DNA of 64,000 nt from assembly GCA_934047225.1 (NCBI GenBank), contig CAKOHE010000053.1, positions 62,001-126,000 on the forward strand. The letters are read 5' to 3'. Origin of the DNA: Ypsolopha sequella (lineage: Eukaryota > Arthropoda > Insecta > Lepidoptera > Ypsolophidae). Position numbers and translations under genes: made by a program. Under the pieces are notes generated by a model. That model made no database searches, was not told where the DNA came from, and was given only the letters and a program-made list of their open reading frames with translations. This document shows, in pieces, positions 31,353 through 42,224 of the stretch; within the stretch, counting starts at the first letter, position 1; each line of letters begins with the position of its first letter.

Positions 31353-31609
31353 AGATGCATTTTGCTGAGCAGTTGTCAATAACTGCAAATTTCGCTCCAC
31401 AGAATAAAGTGACAGAGAAGTTCAAACGGCCTCTGAAAAAGCGTCACTCTTCTGTGTACCACCAGCCGACGAATCGCGTCAACAAATACCTGGCGCAAGC
31501 GATCGACGCGAGATCTGTGCATCGAGAGAAAGCCACGCATGTGCATACTGCTAAGGAGATTCGATTGGTCTTTATATGGTCAGGTCAAGCCTACACCTTC
31601 AAGATTTGA
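31353..31609 (+). CDS. possible exon of an unidentified gene
   Basis: An open frame beginning after an AATGTTTCAG acceptor reads FAPQNKVTEKFKRPLKKRHS, then VYHQPTNRVNKYLAQAIDAR and ends with TGA at 31607-31609. A second acceptor (TTTCGCTCCACAG) could start it at AATAAAGTG. It is basic, hydrophilic and more GC-rich than its surroundings, like a real exon. There is no domain I can name, and it does not resemble CASD1, whose exon lies 3.7 kb upstream on the same strand. Confidence 0.4.
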
Positions 31610-31973
31610 AGGGCGTAATCATTTTAATTATACAGTCATTAAGGGCAAGAGGGCATTGATAGACTTTATTAACAATCTCATGGGGTCAGTAGATTGTGGT
31701 GTATCATTTGGAAACAACTAAAAAACAAAAAATTCACATTTGAAATATTCTTTGGGGGCATTATGCTATACCTATATACATTTTTAATTTATTTAAAGGT
31801 AAGTGGGTTTAAGAAAACAAATGATGGATTTATCCATTTGGATCAAAGTGTTTGATTTTTAAACTACTTTTTTGCAAACTACCTAAACGGTTTTTCCAAT
31901 AAACTGAATTTAAAATTTCAAAACTTAAAAATCAATTAAATTTATTTACACAAAAATAGGTAATAAAGTAACA

Positions 31974-32075
31974 TTTTGTTGAGGAACTATTGAGTAAATT
32001 TTAAATATAAGTGTTGTGTTTCGATTAATTAGAAAAAAGCGGGTTTTTCACAATCCGCCTGCTAAACTGCTCTTC
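31974..32075. repeat. single arm of the foldback family at 11190-11540
   Basis: GAGGAACTATTGAGTAAATT, CGATTAAT and GGTTTTTCACAATCC match the 11452-11535 arm. The shared sequence extends further out (GCTAAACTGCTCTT), showing that the family's true ends lie outside the inner palindrome. Confidence 0.75.
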
Positions 32076-33205
32076 ATATATCGTCGACACTCGTAGTATT
32101 GGGCATATCATAGTCTGCTAGGCGTATCATAAAATTCTGTTAAAATTACAGGAGTCGCCTTGCTCCGCTCCGCTTCGTTGTTATTTGTATGTAAACCTAA
32201 CACGCTCCGCTCTTCGTCGCATCTATTTTTGACTTTTTGTTGAAAGAGTTTCGATTTCATGCCCACGACATAAATAAGTGAAATGACGGAACTAACTATT
32301 TGGAGCTCAATCATTGGTTAACATTGTCATCGTCAATGGTATTATCCAATCAGCGTTGCCCTCTTCGATCGCAGGCACTTCGGTTGACAGAAAGATGGGG
32401 GGTGTACACGACGAGACACGCGCGCCTCTAGCGGAAAATATGTTAAATACGCGAATTTAGGATATAGTTGCGTGGCGTTACCTAACAGACGCATTTTCAC
32501 AGATTTTCGTGTTTTTCAGGAAAATATCACGGACTTTTCATGTAAATAAGTATGTAAATAGCATAGTATTAAGTTTAAGAAAATAAATAAATTAGTCCCG
32601 TGTGTTTATTTACTCGGATAGCTGCAACATAGTACAGGCATGAATAAGTAGATAGAACAGCTATCCGACTCTGAATGAATAAATAAGCATTAAAATAGCT
32701 TAGTAAATAGAATACAGTAAATAGTTACAAGGTAGTATTAAGATCTTGCAGAATAAAGATGATTTCCTATGATTGTTTCATTGATACGCCTAGCTAGGTC
32801 TTAAAGTAAGACCTAGGTATAAGATATGCTATACATCGATCTAGGTACTTAGGTATGCTAGGAAATACCTAAGTAGTCTGTAAATAGGCATAACAGCATG
32901 ATATGTTAGCGGTACGACGGTGGGAAGCAGACTGAGGACGGTTGGCCATAGAGGGCGCATATTTATACTCCTGAGGTGGGGGTTGAGGTAGTATAAATAC
33001 CCGCGCAGTACATTTTCGCCCACCAGTCCGCTCCCAGACGTCGTAGCGTAATGATCTTAGTACGTATGTGTAGACCTAAGTATCTAGAATAAGTTAGAGA
33101 TAAGAATTAATTGTAAATAGGATGATTAATGATGAATAAATAATAAAATAGTGCTCCAGGGGGTGAGGTAGAATGCCTATGTGTGCGTACAGAAAAAGTG
33201 CTATA
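32076..33205. other. no gene seen; possible remnant of a BEL LTR
   Basis: AT-rich sequence with a hairpin (CGGATAGCTG...CAGCTATCCG, 32614-32672). The end of this stretch (CGCCCACCAGTCCGCTCCCA near 33018) could be the start of the following Jockey LINE or LTR sequence of BEL-C. Not resolved. Confidence 0.3.
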
Positions 33206-33212
33206 AAAACGG

Positions 33213-33902
33213 GTGGTCATTATGACCAACTCCCCGGCCGCTAAGGCACTCTTTAAAGAGGACCGCACAATCTGCGGGCTCTCTTGCATTAAAGTAGAAA
33301 AACCCAACCGTCGCGGGTACCCCGCCCAATGCCGCCGCTGCCAACTCTATGGCCACGCAGCTGCAAACTGCACAGCCCCCCCAAGGTGCGTTAAGTGCCT
33401 CGACCCACACAGCACCAAAGAGTGCCCAAGGCCCCTAGAAGACCTAACCCCTCCAGCCTGCGTTCTCTGTAACCAGGTTGGACATAAAGCCAACTACAGA
33501 GGCTGCCCCCGTGCCCCACGCCCCACCCTACCCAAGCCTAAACACAGGGTAACAAAACCTCCACCCCTATTACCCCCACCAATTAACTCCAATAATTTCC
33601 CCAGCCTCCCGGGAAAGCCACTAGCGGCAACCCCTCAGCCAGCCCCCCCCCCGACCAAGGCCTGGGCCCCGAATAAGACCCCCCCACACACACCACCCGT
33701 CGCCTCCCCCGTCACGTCTCAGTCACAACCAGACGGCTTAACGCCCTCCCTGGCTGATGATATGAGACTCATCCACGACGTAATCTCGAACATTAATGTA
33801 CACGAGATTTCGTCATTAGCTAATAAGCTGCGCGCTTCACGCACCCCCCAACAGCGCCTTCTAGCGCTCGTTGAACACTCTCACCTTCTCACGTCATTAT
33901 AA
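33213..33902 (+). CDS. Jockey ORF1 (gag-like nucleic acid-binding protein), 5'-truncated
   Basis: The frame is open from 33213, with its first ATG at 33222, and 229 codons remain. The end of the gag-like core (CGLSCIKVEKPNRRGYP) is followed by three zinc knuckles: CRRCQLYGHAAANC, CVKCLDPHSTKEC and CVLCNQVGHKANYRGC. A Pro/Thr-rich linker and a short helical C-terminus follow. ORF1 proteins of this clade bind the element RNA. The usual N-terminal 150 or more residues are missing. The stop TAA overlaps the ORF2 start as TAATG (33900-33904). Confidence 0.9.
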   Translation: MVIMTNSPAAKALFKEDRTICGLSCIKVEKPNRRGYPAQCRRCQLYGHAAANCTAPPRCVKCLDPHSTKECPRPLEDLTPPACVLCNQVGHKANYRGCPRAPRPTLPKPKHRVTKPPPLLPPPINSNNFPSLPGKPLAATPQPAPPPTKAWAPNKTPPHTPPVASPVTSQSQPDGLTPSLADDMRLIHDVISNINVHEISSLANKLRASRTPQQRLLALVEHSHLLTSL

Positions 33903-36760
33903 TGTCTCAAGCCCGTACAGCTAGACAAAAACCCAAGGGCATCTCGCTCACCTCCTATAACTGTAGAGGTTTACGCTCAAACCTCCCTGAGCTAAAACTC
34001 TACCTTCAAAAAAACGAAGTAGATCTACTTCTCCTCCAAGAGACGTTTCTTAAGTCTAAGAACCTTAAGGGGCTCTCGATCCCAAAATTCTCTCTTCTAC
34101 GAAATGATAGAAGAGAAGAAGATCCCCTCGGAGGGACAGCCATATACTATAGGAAAGCCCTCCACTGCTCTTCCCTTCCCACGCCTCCACTCGAGACTAT
34201 GGAAGCCACTATATGTAGACTAGCTATGTCTGGCCATCCAACGCTAATCATAGCATCTATCTACATCCCCCCCACCAAAAGACCTGTTAAAAGAGACTTT
34301 GAAGCTCTCCTCTCTTTGGGTGATTCGGTCATTATGTTCGGAGATTTCAACTCTAAACACACTGACTGGACCTGCCTAAAAACCAATACTAATGGTAGAA
34401 AACTCCTCGGCATAACAAATGCACTCGAGATCAATGTCTTATCTCCATACGCCCCGACTCATTATCCTGATAATACGGATCACTCCCCAGACGTTTTAGA
34501 CTTTGCACTCACGAAGGGCGTGTCCCTGAATCTGAGGGCAATCGAAACACTAGATGACCTTGGCTCTGACCATCGCCCAGTCTCCCTTAGACTAGGTCCC
34601 CCAAATGACGTTCTACCTCCCCCCAAGACCTTTACAAATTGGGAAGGCTTCAAGAACTCATTAGCTCCGGCCATAGATGCCCCCGAATCTCCCCTCAACC
34701 TCCCACCTGACTACTTTGATAGCACAGACAAAATTGATGCTACAATAGACTCGCTAACGGATCTAATCAATTCCTCTCTCAAAGAGAACGAAAAGATCTC
34801 CTCAAAGCCACCCCAACAGCTTCCCCTGGAAATCTCCAACCTACTAAAAGCTAAGAGAGCAGCCCAAAGGAGAGCAGCAATCTATCCCACCCCAGAATAC
34901 AGACAGACCGCGAATCAATTGAGTCGCAAACTTAAGTCAGCTCTCTCTGAGCTCAATGAATCCCGTAGAAGTGAGCTCATGGAAAAGATATCCCCATCAC
35001 ACGTTGCGTTCTATCCAATGGCGAGAGCTCTCAGGATAGACGCAATCACTCACATTCCCCCTCTGACCTGCCCCGATGGCTCAACAGCCTTCGAGGACGA
35101 GGAAAAAGCAGAATGCTTTGCGGATAGCATTGCCTCACAGTGCTCTCCCAGCTCCCAACCAACTGACCCCTCCCACATAAAAGAGGTGGAGGACGAGAAT
35201 CACTATCGAAACTCCCTCCCCCTCACGTCTGACCCCATCACAGTGACCGAAGATGAAATCCATTTCTTCATCAGAGGCCTAAAACCCAAGAAAGCGCCAG
35301 GCGAGGACGGGATCTCCAATAAAGCCCTCAAGCACCTTCCCCAGCAAGTACTCACCTTGCTAGCCCTTATATTTAACGCTTGCTTTAATTTCGGCCACTT
35401 CCCAAAAGCGTGGAAAGAAGCCATAGTCATAGGTATACCCAAACCAGGAAAACCACTCAACCTCCCTGCCAGTCACCGCCCAATTAGCCTCCTCAAATCA
35501 TTGGGGAAACTATTGGAGAGGGTTATGCTTTCACGCATGAAAACCCACTTATTCCCAACAGATGGAGATCCGATCATCAACCCCTATCAATTTGGCTTCA
35601 GAGCCAAGCACTCTTGCCCCCAACAAGTCCACCGTATAGTAGAATACATACTAAGTGGATTCTATCCAAGACGGTACCCTACTGTCGCTGTTTTCTTTGA
35701 CGTTGCGAAAGCATTCGACAAAGTCTGGCATGAAGGCCTCATATTCAAACTACACAAGACAGGCCTCTCCGACCGTCTTGTCCGCATGGTGGCATCATAC
35801 CTCAAAGATCGCTCATTCCGCTTCAGACATGAAGGGCTGCTCTCCTCTCCACGCCCCCTAAGGGCTGGAGTCCCCCAGGGATCAGTTCTCTCCCCTATCC
35901 TCTACTCGTTATACACAAACGATATTCCCGGCCCCACAAACGGGGTACAGCTATCACTCTTCGCAGATGACACTGCTCTCTATGTCAAAGGACATAACCC
36001 CCCGACTATCCTCGCCAAACTCCAAAAGTCTATCGATGACCTTGGAAAATGGTTTCAAAGATGGCGCATCGATGTGAACCCAGATAAGAGTTCCGCGATT
36101 CGCTTTGACTACAAACGCCGTCACCATGACAACCCCAATGTCCGAATGCTAGGTACCCCTGTCCCTTGGCATAGCACTGCCAAATACCTAGGAGTCACTC
36201 TGGACTCGAGATTAACTTTTGCACCCCACGTCAATAGAGTGACGCGCACAGCCCGCTTCTATCTGTACCGGCTTAACAGCATGTTAGGCAGGCACAGTAA
36301 AATGTCTCTCAGGAACAAGCGAACACTATACAAGGTCTGCATCCGACCTGTGTTAACGTACGCTTCCCCTGTCCTCGCACATGCGAACCCCAAAGTCCTG
36401 TATAAAATGCAGATAGTACAGAACTTATTCTGTCGGAGAGCGGCCAACGCACCATGGTACGTGCGCAACGCAGACCTCCATCGTGATTTGGAGCTACCCA
36501 CCCTCCAACAATTCATGAAATCCCTCTCAGAGACCTTCTTCAAATCTTCTGAAGAACAGCCCAATCCGTTAGTACGCGAGACAGTCTCCTATACTGCTCC
36601 GTCTACATCCCGATACAAGGTTCGAAGACCAAGAAACGTTCTCTCCGATCCCCCTGACAAACTCTCAGCCCATCTCAATCTCCTTCTGAAAGCCTTCGAT
36701 GAGCTGAAGGCTCAAACCAAACGATCAGAGCCTAGCTCTTCCTCCCAACCCAGAAATTAA
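33902..36760 (+). CDS. Jockey ORF2: APE endonuclease and reverse transcriptase
   Basis: An uninterrupted 952-codon frame from ATG 33902. The endonuclease occupies about residues 15-240 (SYNCRGLRSN, LLLQETF, VIMFGDFNSKHTDW, GSDHRPV), with the expected Asn, Glu, Asp and Asp-His catalytic residues. RT is at about 460-740 (GEDGISNKALK, FFDVAKAFDKVWH, GVPQGSVLSPIL and the catalytic FADD in LSLFADDTALY). A C-terminal region follows (KYLGVTLDSRLTF, YKVCIRPVLTYASPV). All active-site motifs are intact, so this could be a source or a very young copy. It cuts target DNA and reverse-transcribes its RNA at the nick. Confidence 0.96.
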   Translation: MSQARTARQKPKGISLTSYNCRGLRSNLPELKLYLQKNEVDLLLLQETFLKSKNLKGLSIPKFSLLRNDRREEDPLGGTAIYYRKALHCSSLPTPPLETMEATICRLAMSGHPTLIIASIYIPPTKRPVKRDFEALLSLGDSVIMFGDFNSKHTDWTCLKTNTNGRKLLGITNALEINVLSPYAPTHYPDNTDHSPDVLDFALTKGVSLNLRAIETLDDLGSDHRPVSLRLGPPNDVLPPPKTFTNWEGFKNSLAPAIDAPESPLNLPPDYFDSTDKIDATIDSLTDLINSSLKENEKISSKPPQQLPLEISNLLKAKRAAQRRAAIYPTPEYRQTANQLSRKLKSALSELNESRRSELMEKISPSHVAFYPMARALRIDAITHIPPLTCPDGSTAFEDEEKAECFADSIASQCSPSSQPTDPSHIKEVEDENHYRNSLPLTSDPITVTEDEIHFFIRGLKPKKAPGEDGISNKALKHLPQQVLTLLALIFNACFNFGHFPKAWKEAIVIGIPKPGKPLNLPASHRPISLLKSLGKLLERVMLSRMKTHLFPTDGDPIINPYQFGFRAKHSCPQQVHRIVEYILSGFYPRRYPTVAVFFDVAKAFDKVWHEGLIFKLHKTGLSDRLVRMVASYLKDRSFRFRHEGLLSSPRPLRAGVPQGSVLSPILYSLYTNDIPGPTNGVQLSLFADDTALYVKGHNPPTILAKLQKSIDDLGKWFQRWRIDVNPDKSSAIRFDYKRRHHDNPNVRMLGTPVPWHSTAKYLGVTLDSRLTFAPHVNRVTRTARFYLYRLNSMLGRHSKMSLRNKRTLYKVCIRPVLTYASPVLAHANPKVLYKMQIVQNLFCRRAANAPWYVRNADLHRDLELPTLQQFMKSLSETFFKSSEEQPNPLVRETVSYTAPSTSRYKVRRPRNVLSDPPDKLSAHLNLLLKAFDELKAQTKRSEPSSSSQPRN

Positions 36761-37033
36761 CACTTAGTGTTCTTATCCAGCGGATGCCCCTATAGGGCTC
36801 CGCTAGCGCCCCCTTTTCCCAGAGGAGGTCGCTTCCGATAAAGGTTTTAAGACCCGCAAGGGCCAAACCAAATCAGGTGGAGTTTAGTGGGTAGGCACTC
36901 AGTGAGTCCCACATAACCAACGTTACCGGTTACGTTGGTATGCTTTGAGCATTCTCCACCTCCCTCCCACCGTGACCGGAGGGTGCCTTGCTTGGGCGCA
37001 AAAAAAAGAAAAAAAAAAAAAAAAAAAAAAAAA
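36761..37033 (+). other. Jockey 3' UTR and poly(A) tail
   Basis: Short GC-rich UTR with a TCCAGCGGATGCC...GGGCTCCGCTAGCG hairpin near 36778, and the final A-tract interrupted by one G. Confidence 0.7.
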
Positions 37034-37330
37034 CGAGCGGAACTGATACCCGTTCTGATCTTCTAACAAGCAACATCAGCAATACTAGCAGACCTCAACT
37101 GGCTTTCCAAGGAAACCTGTCTTTCTATTCAATCCCTGAACCAGCATTCGCCCAGTAATTAGTTGTGGGTCAACGAAGGGGCCCACATTTATGGTCCTTC
37201 TACCCGAGGATACTGGATTTGAAAGACACCGAAGTACTGGAGAAAGGCACAGCGCGACGACCAGGCCGCCGACGACTCCTGCACACGTTAGCTGCTCACA
37301 CGTCCGCACAGCGCTCCACGCTATTGAATA

Positions 37331-39871
37331 ATGGAAACCCGAAGCAAGAAGTCTGCCAGCATAATGCCGACAAACTCCGAGTCTACAGATACTACGGCCA
37401 CAAGCGGCGGCACCACCAACACCACAGACACGAATACTTTAGACAACAGCGGCACTACCAACGTCACTGACACCACTACCACCGCCACGTACGACGCTTC
37501 TAAAGCAAACCCGACGGAGAAAGACGATGATCAGGTCGCAGACGACTCTTACACACGTCGGCCCCTCACACGTCTGCCCAGCGCTCCGCGTTCCATCGCT
37601 TCACACTCCAGCGCCTCACAAAGCCGTCGCAAAGAATTAGCAAAAGCTCGAGAAGAACTTCTACGCAAACAAGTGGAGTTGGCCGCCGCACGCGTCGCTG
37701 CCCTAGAAGAATCCTCAGATGAAGAAATCTTTGACGACATCACGATTCGAGAGAAAAACACGTCAGAATGGGTTCAACGAAATACATTAGAGCCAACGAT
37801 GGAGCCACATAAACAAGATGACGTCACATGCATGCGGGAAGGTCTTACCATTCTGCAGCCAAATGAACGAGAGAGGGCGCCACTACAGTCCAGTGGCGCC
37901 ATCAGGCAGGGAGCGGAAACCACGTACAACGTCGAACAGATTGATACTGCTAACCAGCGAACAAACGTGCATCGAACGTCGACGCGCCCGCCACACGACG
38001 CGAATACACGCAGAAAAGAGACACACGCGCCCGGGGCATACATCACACAGCCGCCGGCGCGATACTCTGAACAGCAAGCAAGAAACAACTTTAATTACCA
38101 AGAACTCGCGAATGCTTTCACACTCGCAGCACGCGCGGTTAATCCCAGTACTTCGTGGCGTAATCAAGAGTTACCATACTTCAACGGTTCGTCAAGCGAT
38201 TGGCTGCCATTCAAAACAGCCTTTGAAGAGTCTGCTAGTCATCTCACTGAATAAGAAAACCTAGCAAGACTACGCAGAAGCCTGAAAGGAGTCGCACGAG
38301 AAACCGCTCAATGTTTGTTCGTCGGTTCTACTACGTCAGAGAAAGTTATGAAACTTTTACAATCAAGATTCGGACGTCCAGATGTTGTAGTCATGGCAGA
38401 GATTAACAAGCTGCGCACACTTCCACGACTAACAGAAAACCCAAAAGATATCTGCATCTTCACGTCGAAAGTCCTGAATATCACCGCAACGATTCAAGCA
38501 CTGAACAAACCCCACTACCTATACAATACAGAGGTAGTACGTAACGTCGTCGACAAGCTACCATCAGCGCTTCGTTATTGCTACTACGACTACGCTGCTG
38601 AAGAACCAGAAGATCAGCCAGACCTTATCACACTCTCTAAGTTTCTGGAACGCACTGCCGACCGTTGCGGTGCATTTGCGCCCGCCGAGTTAATTACAAA
38701 CACAGACCGGCGGGAGCACGCACCAATGAAGAAGCAAATACGCACCTATCATGTTGAAGAACCGACACCCACTATCACACTAGCGGTGTCATGTCCAGTT
38801 TGCAACGGCAATCATCGAGCTCCTGAATGCAACACTTTCAAGACTTCAGACTTAACTGCGAGATGGGAGTTAGCTAAAGAACACAAACTATGCTTCCGTT
38901 GCCTGAGAGTCCGCAAGTTTCGACACACCTGCAAGTCTAAGAAGTGCAACATCAGCGGATGCGAGTACACACATCACCCGCTACTACACAGTGTCTATCC
39001 AACACGACACAAGCTAGAGAAGACCGCCAATACCACTGATTTAGCCACTATTGCCTCAGCCAAAGAGAAAGTCACGACGACGGCACTTCTGAAGATACTT
39101 CCGATACAAGTAGCCGGTCCAAAAGGCTCCTACGATACTTTTGCGCTCATGGACGACGGCTCTACATGTACCTTGATTGAAACTGCAATAGCAGACAAGA
39201 TCGGCGCTACTGGACCACCAGCACCATTTTACATAGAGGGAGTAGCCGGCACAAAAATCGACGCCCTTCAAGCAAGACGTGTCAGCTTCAACATCAAGGG
39301 GCGCTACTCAGAAAGCTACGATATATCAACCCGCACCATGGAGAGCCTTCAACTATCGCCACAGACTGTATCACGTGACATCATTCAAGCCAGTTCACAC
39401 TTACAAGAAATTGAAGATCAGCTGGTTTATGAAGACGCAACTCCGACTGTACTGCTTGGACAAGACAACTGGCACCTACTTCTCACACACGACGTGCGAC
39501 GAGGCGATAGATCTCAACCGGTCGCCTCTCTTACCGACCTCGGCTGGGTACTACACGGCGTGCAAGAAGTTAGAGCGAGACAGCAGATACACAGAGTCAA
39601 CCACGTGACCATTTCAACAGAAAGCGAACGCTCTATGGAAGATATGATGAAGCAACATTTTGCACTCGAATCTATCGGTGTGGAAGCCAAACGCTCGTTC
39701 AATAACGAAGAAAAACGAGCTCTACAAATATTACACGAGAGAACACGGCGATTACCGGCAGGAGGTTTCGAGACAGGACTACTGTGACGAAAAGACGACC
39801 TGTCGCCGCCAAGCAACTACGATACAGCTATGAAAAGACTCGAACTCGTAGAAAAGAAACTCGACCGTGAT
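37331..39871 (+). pseudogene. BEL-C gag-protease, broken
   Basis: From ATG 37331 (METRSKKSASIMP). A Thr-rich N-terminus and a coiled coil (ELAKAREELLRKQVELAA) lead to the DUF1759 gag start (YFNGSSSDWLPFKTAFEES). TAA at 38252-38254 interrupts gag. The same frame then continues through the rest of gag, cysteine knuckles (CPVCNGNHRAPEC, CFRCLRVRKFRHTC) and a protease (ALMDDGSTCTLIE) to a TGA at 39785-39787. It reaches the LINE insertion at about 39871. Apart from the two stops the sequence is well preserved. Confidence 0.92.
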
Positions 39872-40233
39872 GAGAATAAAAATAAAATAAATAATAAAAA
39901 ATAAAATATAGTTTATTGGATAACAAATCGTTTTAACAATATATGAGGTTGGTTTCTCCTTTTGAGTGTAAATACAATCGTGCCAGGAGAAAATCACTCT
40001 CGCGTAGCAATTTCAGTATTAATACATTTTGTTAAATCTTTTTACTTAAGTGATACTTTTACAGCTATATTTAAGAAGTGACAATCATAGTTTAATTAAG
40101 TGTGTAGTGATGTGTGAGAGGGTAAGGGTGTGTGTGAGGGTGTGTGTGTGTGTGAGAGGGAGGGTGTGTGTGTTTGTGTAGCGCGTTGTGTTTATGTAGT
40201 ACATAATAATTTATTATATCTTATTATAATACT

Positions 40234-40872
40234 TTATTTCTCAATATGAATAATAGTTTTTTCTGTTTCCTCATAGCTTAATTTTTTAACCCATTCTGTC
40301 AGCAGCCGCTTACATGTAAAGCTTGTTTCAGTATAAATATTTAGAATTTTATTAGCAAGGTTATATAAATGAGATGATTGGTGTAAATATTGGTGCTGAG
40401 CAAAATAGGTTTTACATTTACTTTTTTTAGCTACAGTGTCTTTACGTCTCTTTGCCAGCACAGTGGAATCAAATGGTAGAGATTTGTGTTTTTCTAAAAT
40501 GGTGTGTAAAATGTACAGCTGTCGTACAGTTGGTAAGTCAGTTATTGAGTAAAGAGTGTGAGTAGGGAATCTCAGTTTTTTAAAGCACATAACTTTTAAA
40601 AGTATTCTTTGAGCGCGTTCTGCGTCCAGAAATTTTACCTTGGATGCACCTCCCCATACTGGAATACAGTAGGTTATGATTGATTGTGCCAAAGCAATAT
40701 ATATTTTTTTTATGAGATTTTCATTAGCAGAGTACCTCAATATTTTAAAAATCCAAATCAGTTTCCTTGTCCTTGATGCGATTAAATCAATTTGGGAGTA
40801 CCAGGAGAGCCTATCGTCAATCATAATTCCTAGGTATCTGTAAGTGGCTACCCTACTTATCACGGAACAATT
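40234..40872 (-). pseudogene. CR1-like LINE ORF2, C-terminal part
   Basis: The minus strand resumes after the inner insertion with ISRVATYRYLGIMIDDRLSW and continues LAQSIITYCIPVWGGA and ITDLPTVRQLYILH to a TAA at 40234-40236. This is the RT thumb and C-terminus. A GT-rich microsatellite in the 3' UTR lies at about 40115-40180. Confidence 0.85.
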
Positions 40873-40878
40873 ACAGTT

Positions 40879-42224
40879 AATGCTACTCGGTGTCAGATGG
40901 CACGACCGGCGGGTACCCGGTCTTTCCACCAGTCGTGCCACTGAACAAAATAAAATTAAACAGGGACCTAATTGTAACCTAATCGTTGGTAAAAGGTTCT
41001 GAAGAAAACTTCGAGGTACTATACAATTAAGTTTATTTAATTTTATCAAAACAAAACGTCAATTCCACAAGCCAAAGGTGTTACGGAAAAATTATACTTA
41101 GTTACAAGCTTTTGGCCAAGACCTTCATTTGGCATATATCCTGCCAAGACATTACTAAACCCTTAAGTACCTTTAAGTAGTTGTGCCAGGTACCGCCTTA
41201 ACATCCGGTAGTAATATTACATTGGAATTAGTATTGCCAAGACATAAGAAAACATTTAAGTGATAACTAGATGGAATTGTTACCGCCTTAACCACAGGTA
41301 ACTAGTTTACATGGAATCTTGTGAAATTACATTAAAAATAAACTTTAAGAGTAACAAAACTAGTAAACAAACAAGGAAAAATAATTTCCAAAATAAAATC
41401 TAGCTCAGGGGAGCCGTAGATCCAATCTAACATAATACCTTATTTGTCGATCATACTCTTTAAACTAAATCGTCTGGTACACCATTCAGTTCTACCAGGG
41501 AAAAAAAATATTACGGAACATAAAATTTTACGGTTTGGGTTATTCAGTGAAACAGGAAGAAGAATTTTACACTTGGTTACTAATGGAACACATAACTAAG
41601 TGTCCTGAAAACATACCGTCCTAGGTACCTTAATTGTGTGTGGTTAAAAATAAAAATTCTAACACATACTTGAGTTTCTCCAATAATCACCACAGGAAAT
41701 GGCACGCCGTCCGCTGCCCCCTTCAAGGTCAACGACCCTCGTCCACGCAGACAAAGGAACTGCTTACTGCGTACACCACGCGGCGATCATTTCTCTGCCA
41801 GCGGGATACATCACCAACGAGGCAATACAACTTCAAACTTGGAAAACATGTAAATCTCGAAAACAACCATGATCTGACGATAGTCAGAACTCCCACCAAC
41901 CCGACGAAAAAATTCCTTTTCTAAATCATCCGAAAGCATATGTATAATTTTCCTAATATATTAAAAACACAACTCATGTTGGCACATCCGCCATTTTCCT
42001 CCGCCGTTGAACGCCATAAAATGAGGAAACACTCAACACAAGTTGACAGCAAAAGCTCCGGCCGACAAATGAACGAGCAAAAACCTCGAGCATTGCAGCA
42101 GTCACGCGAGCAACTTCATGTCTAATTAAGAGGGTAAACCGCAATTTAACAACAAGCAAAACTACGACGCGTAACTTTTGTGATAACCAACCCTACAAAA
42201 TTTGCAATGCTACATCGGATTTTC
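40879..42224. mobile_element. unclassified 1,346-bp insertion inside the LINE
   Basis: Flanked by the 6-bp duplication ACAGTT (40873-40878 and 42225-42230). The LINE reading frame continues across the two copies. The ends show a direct, not inverted, similarity: AATGCTACTCGG at the left and AATGCTACATCGG near the right end. A strong hairpin lies near the left end (GGCACGAC...GTCGTGCC, about 40899-40939, enclosing CGGGTACCCG). There is no recognisable coding sequence. It could be a solo LTR-like element or a new non-autonomous family. Confidence 0.75.

Larger units (their letters stand above)
33206..37033 (+). mobile_element. Jockey-clade LINE, nearly intact, poly(A)-tailed
   Basis: Two overlapping ORFs followed by a 240-bp 3' UTR with GGTGGAGTTTAGTGGGTAGG and a 33-base A-rich tail (37000-37033). 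ORF2 is intact and ORF1 lacks its N-terminus: a TAA lies in frame at 33204-33206. No clear target-site duplication could be found, because the 5' junction is uncertain. It precedes the BEL-C leader and seems to have inserted into its upstream part. Confidence 0.9.

Noticed and set aside
31353..31609. Part of the ryanodine receptor because of the QAIDARS string
   Set aside because: The match is seven residues, the strand is opposite to the RyR exon and the flanking residues do not fit.
41634..42159. Small proteins on either strand in the 1,346-bp insertion
   Set aside because: No domain, no conserved start context and conflicting strands; kept as a non-coding insertion.
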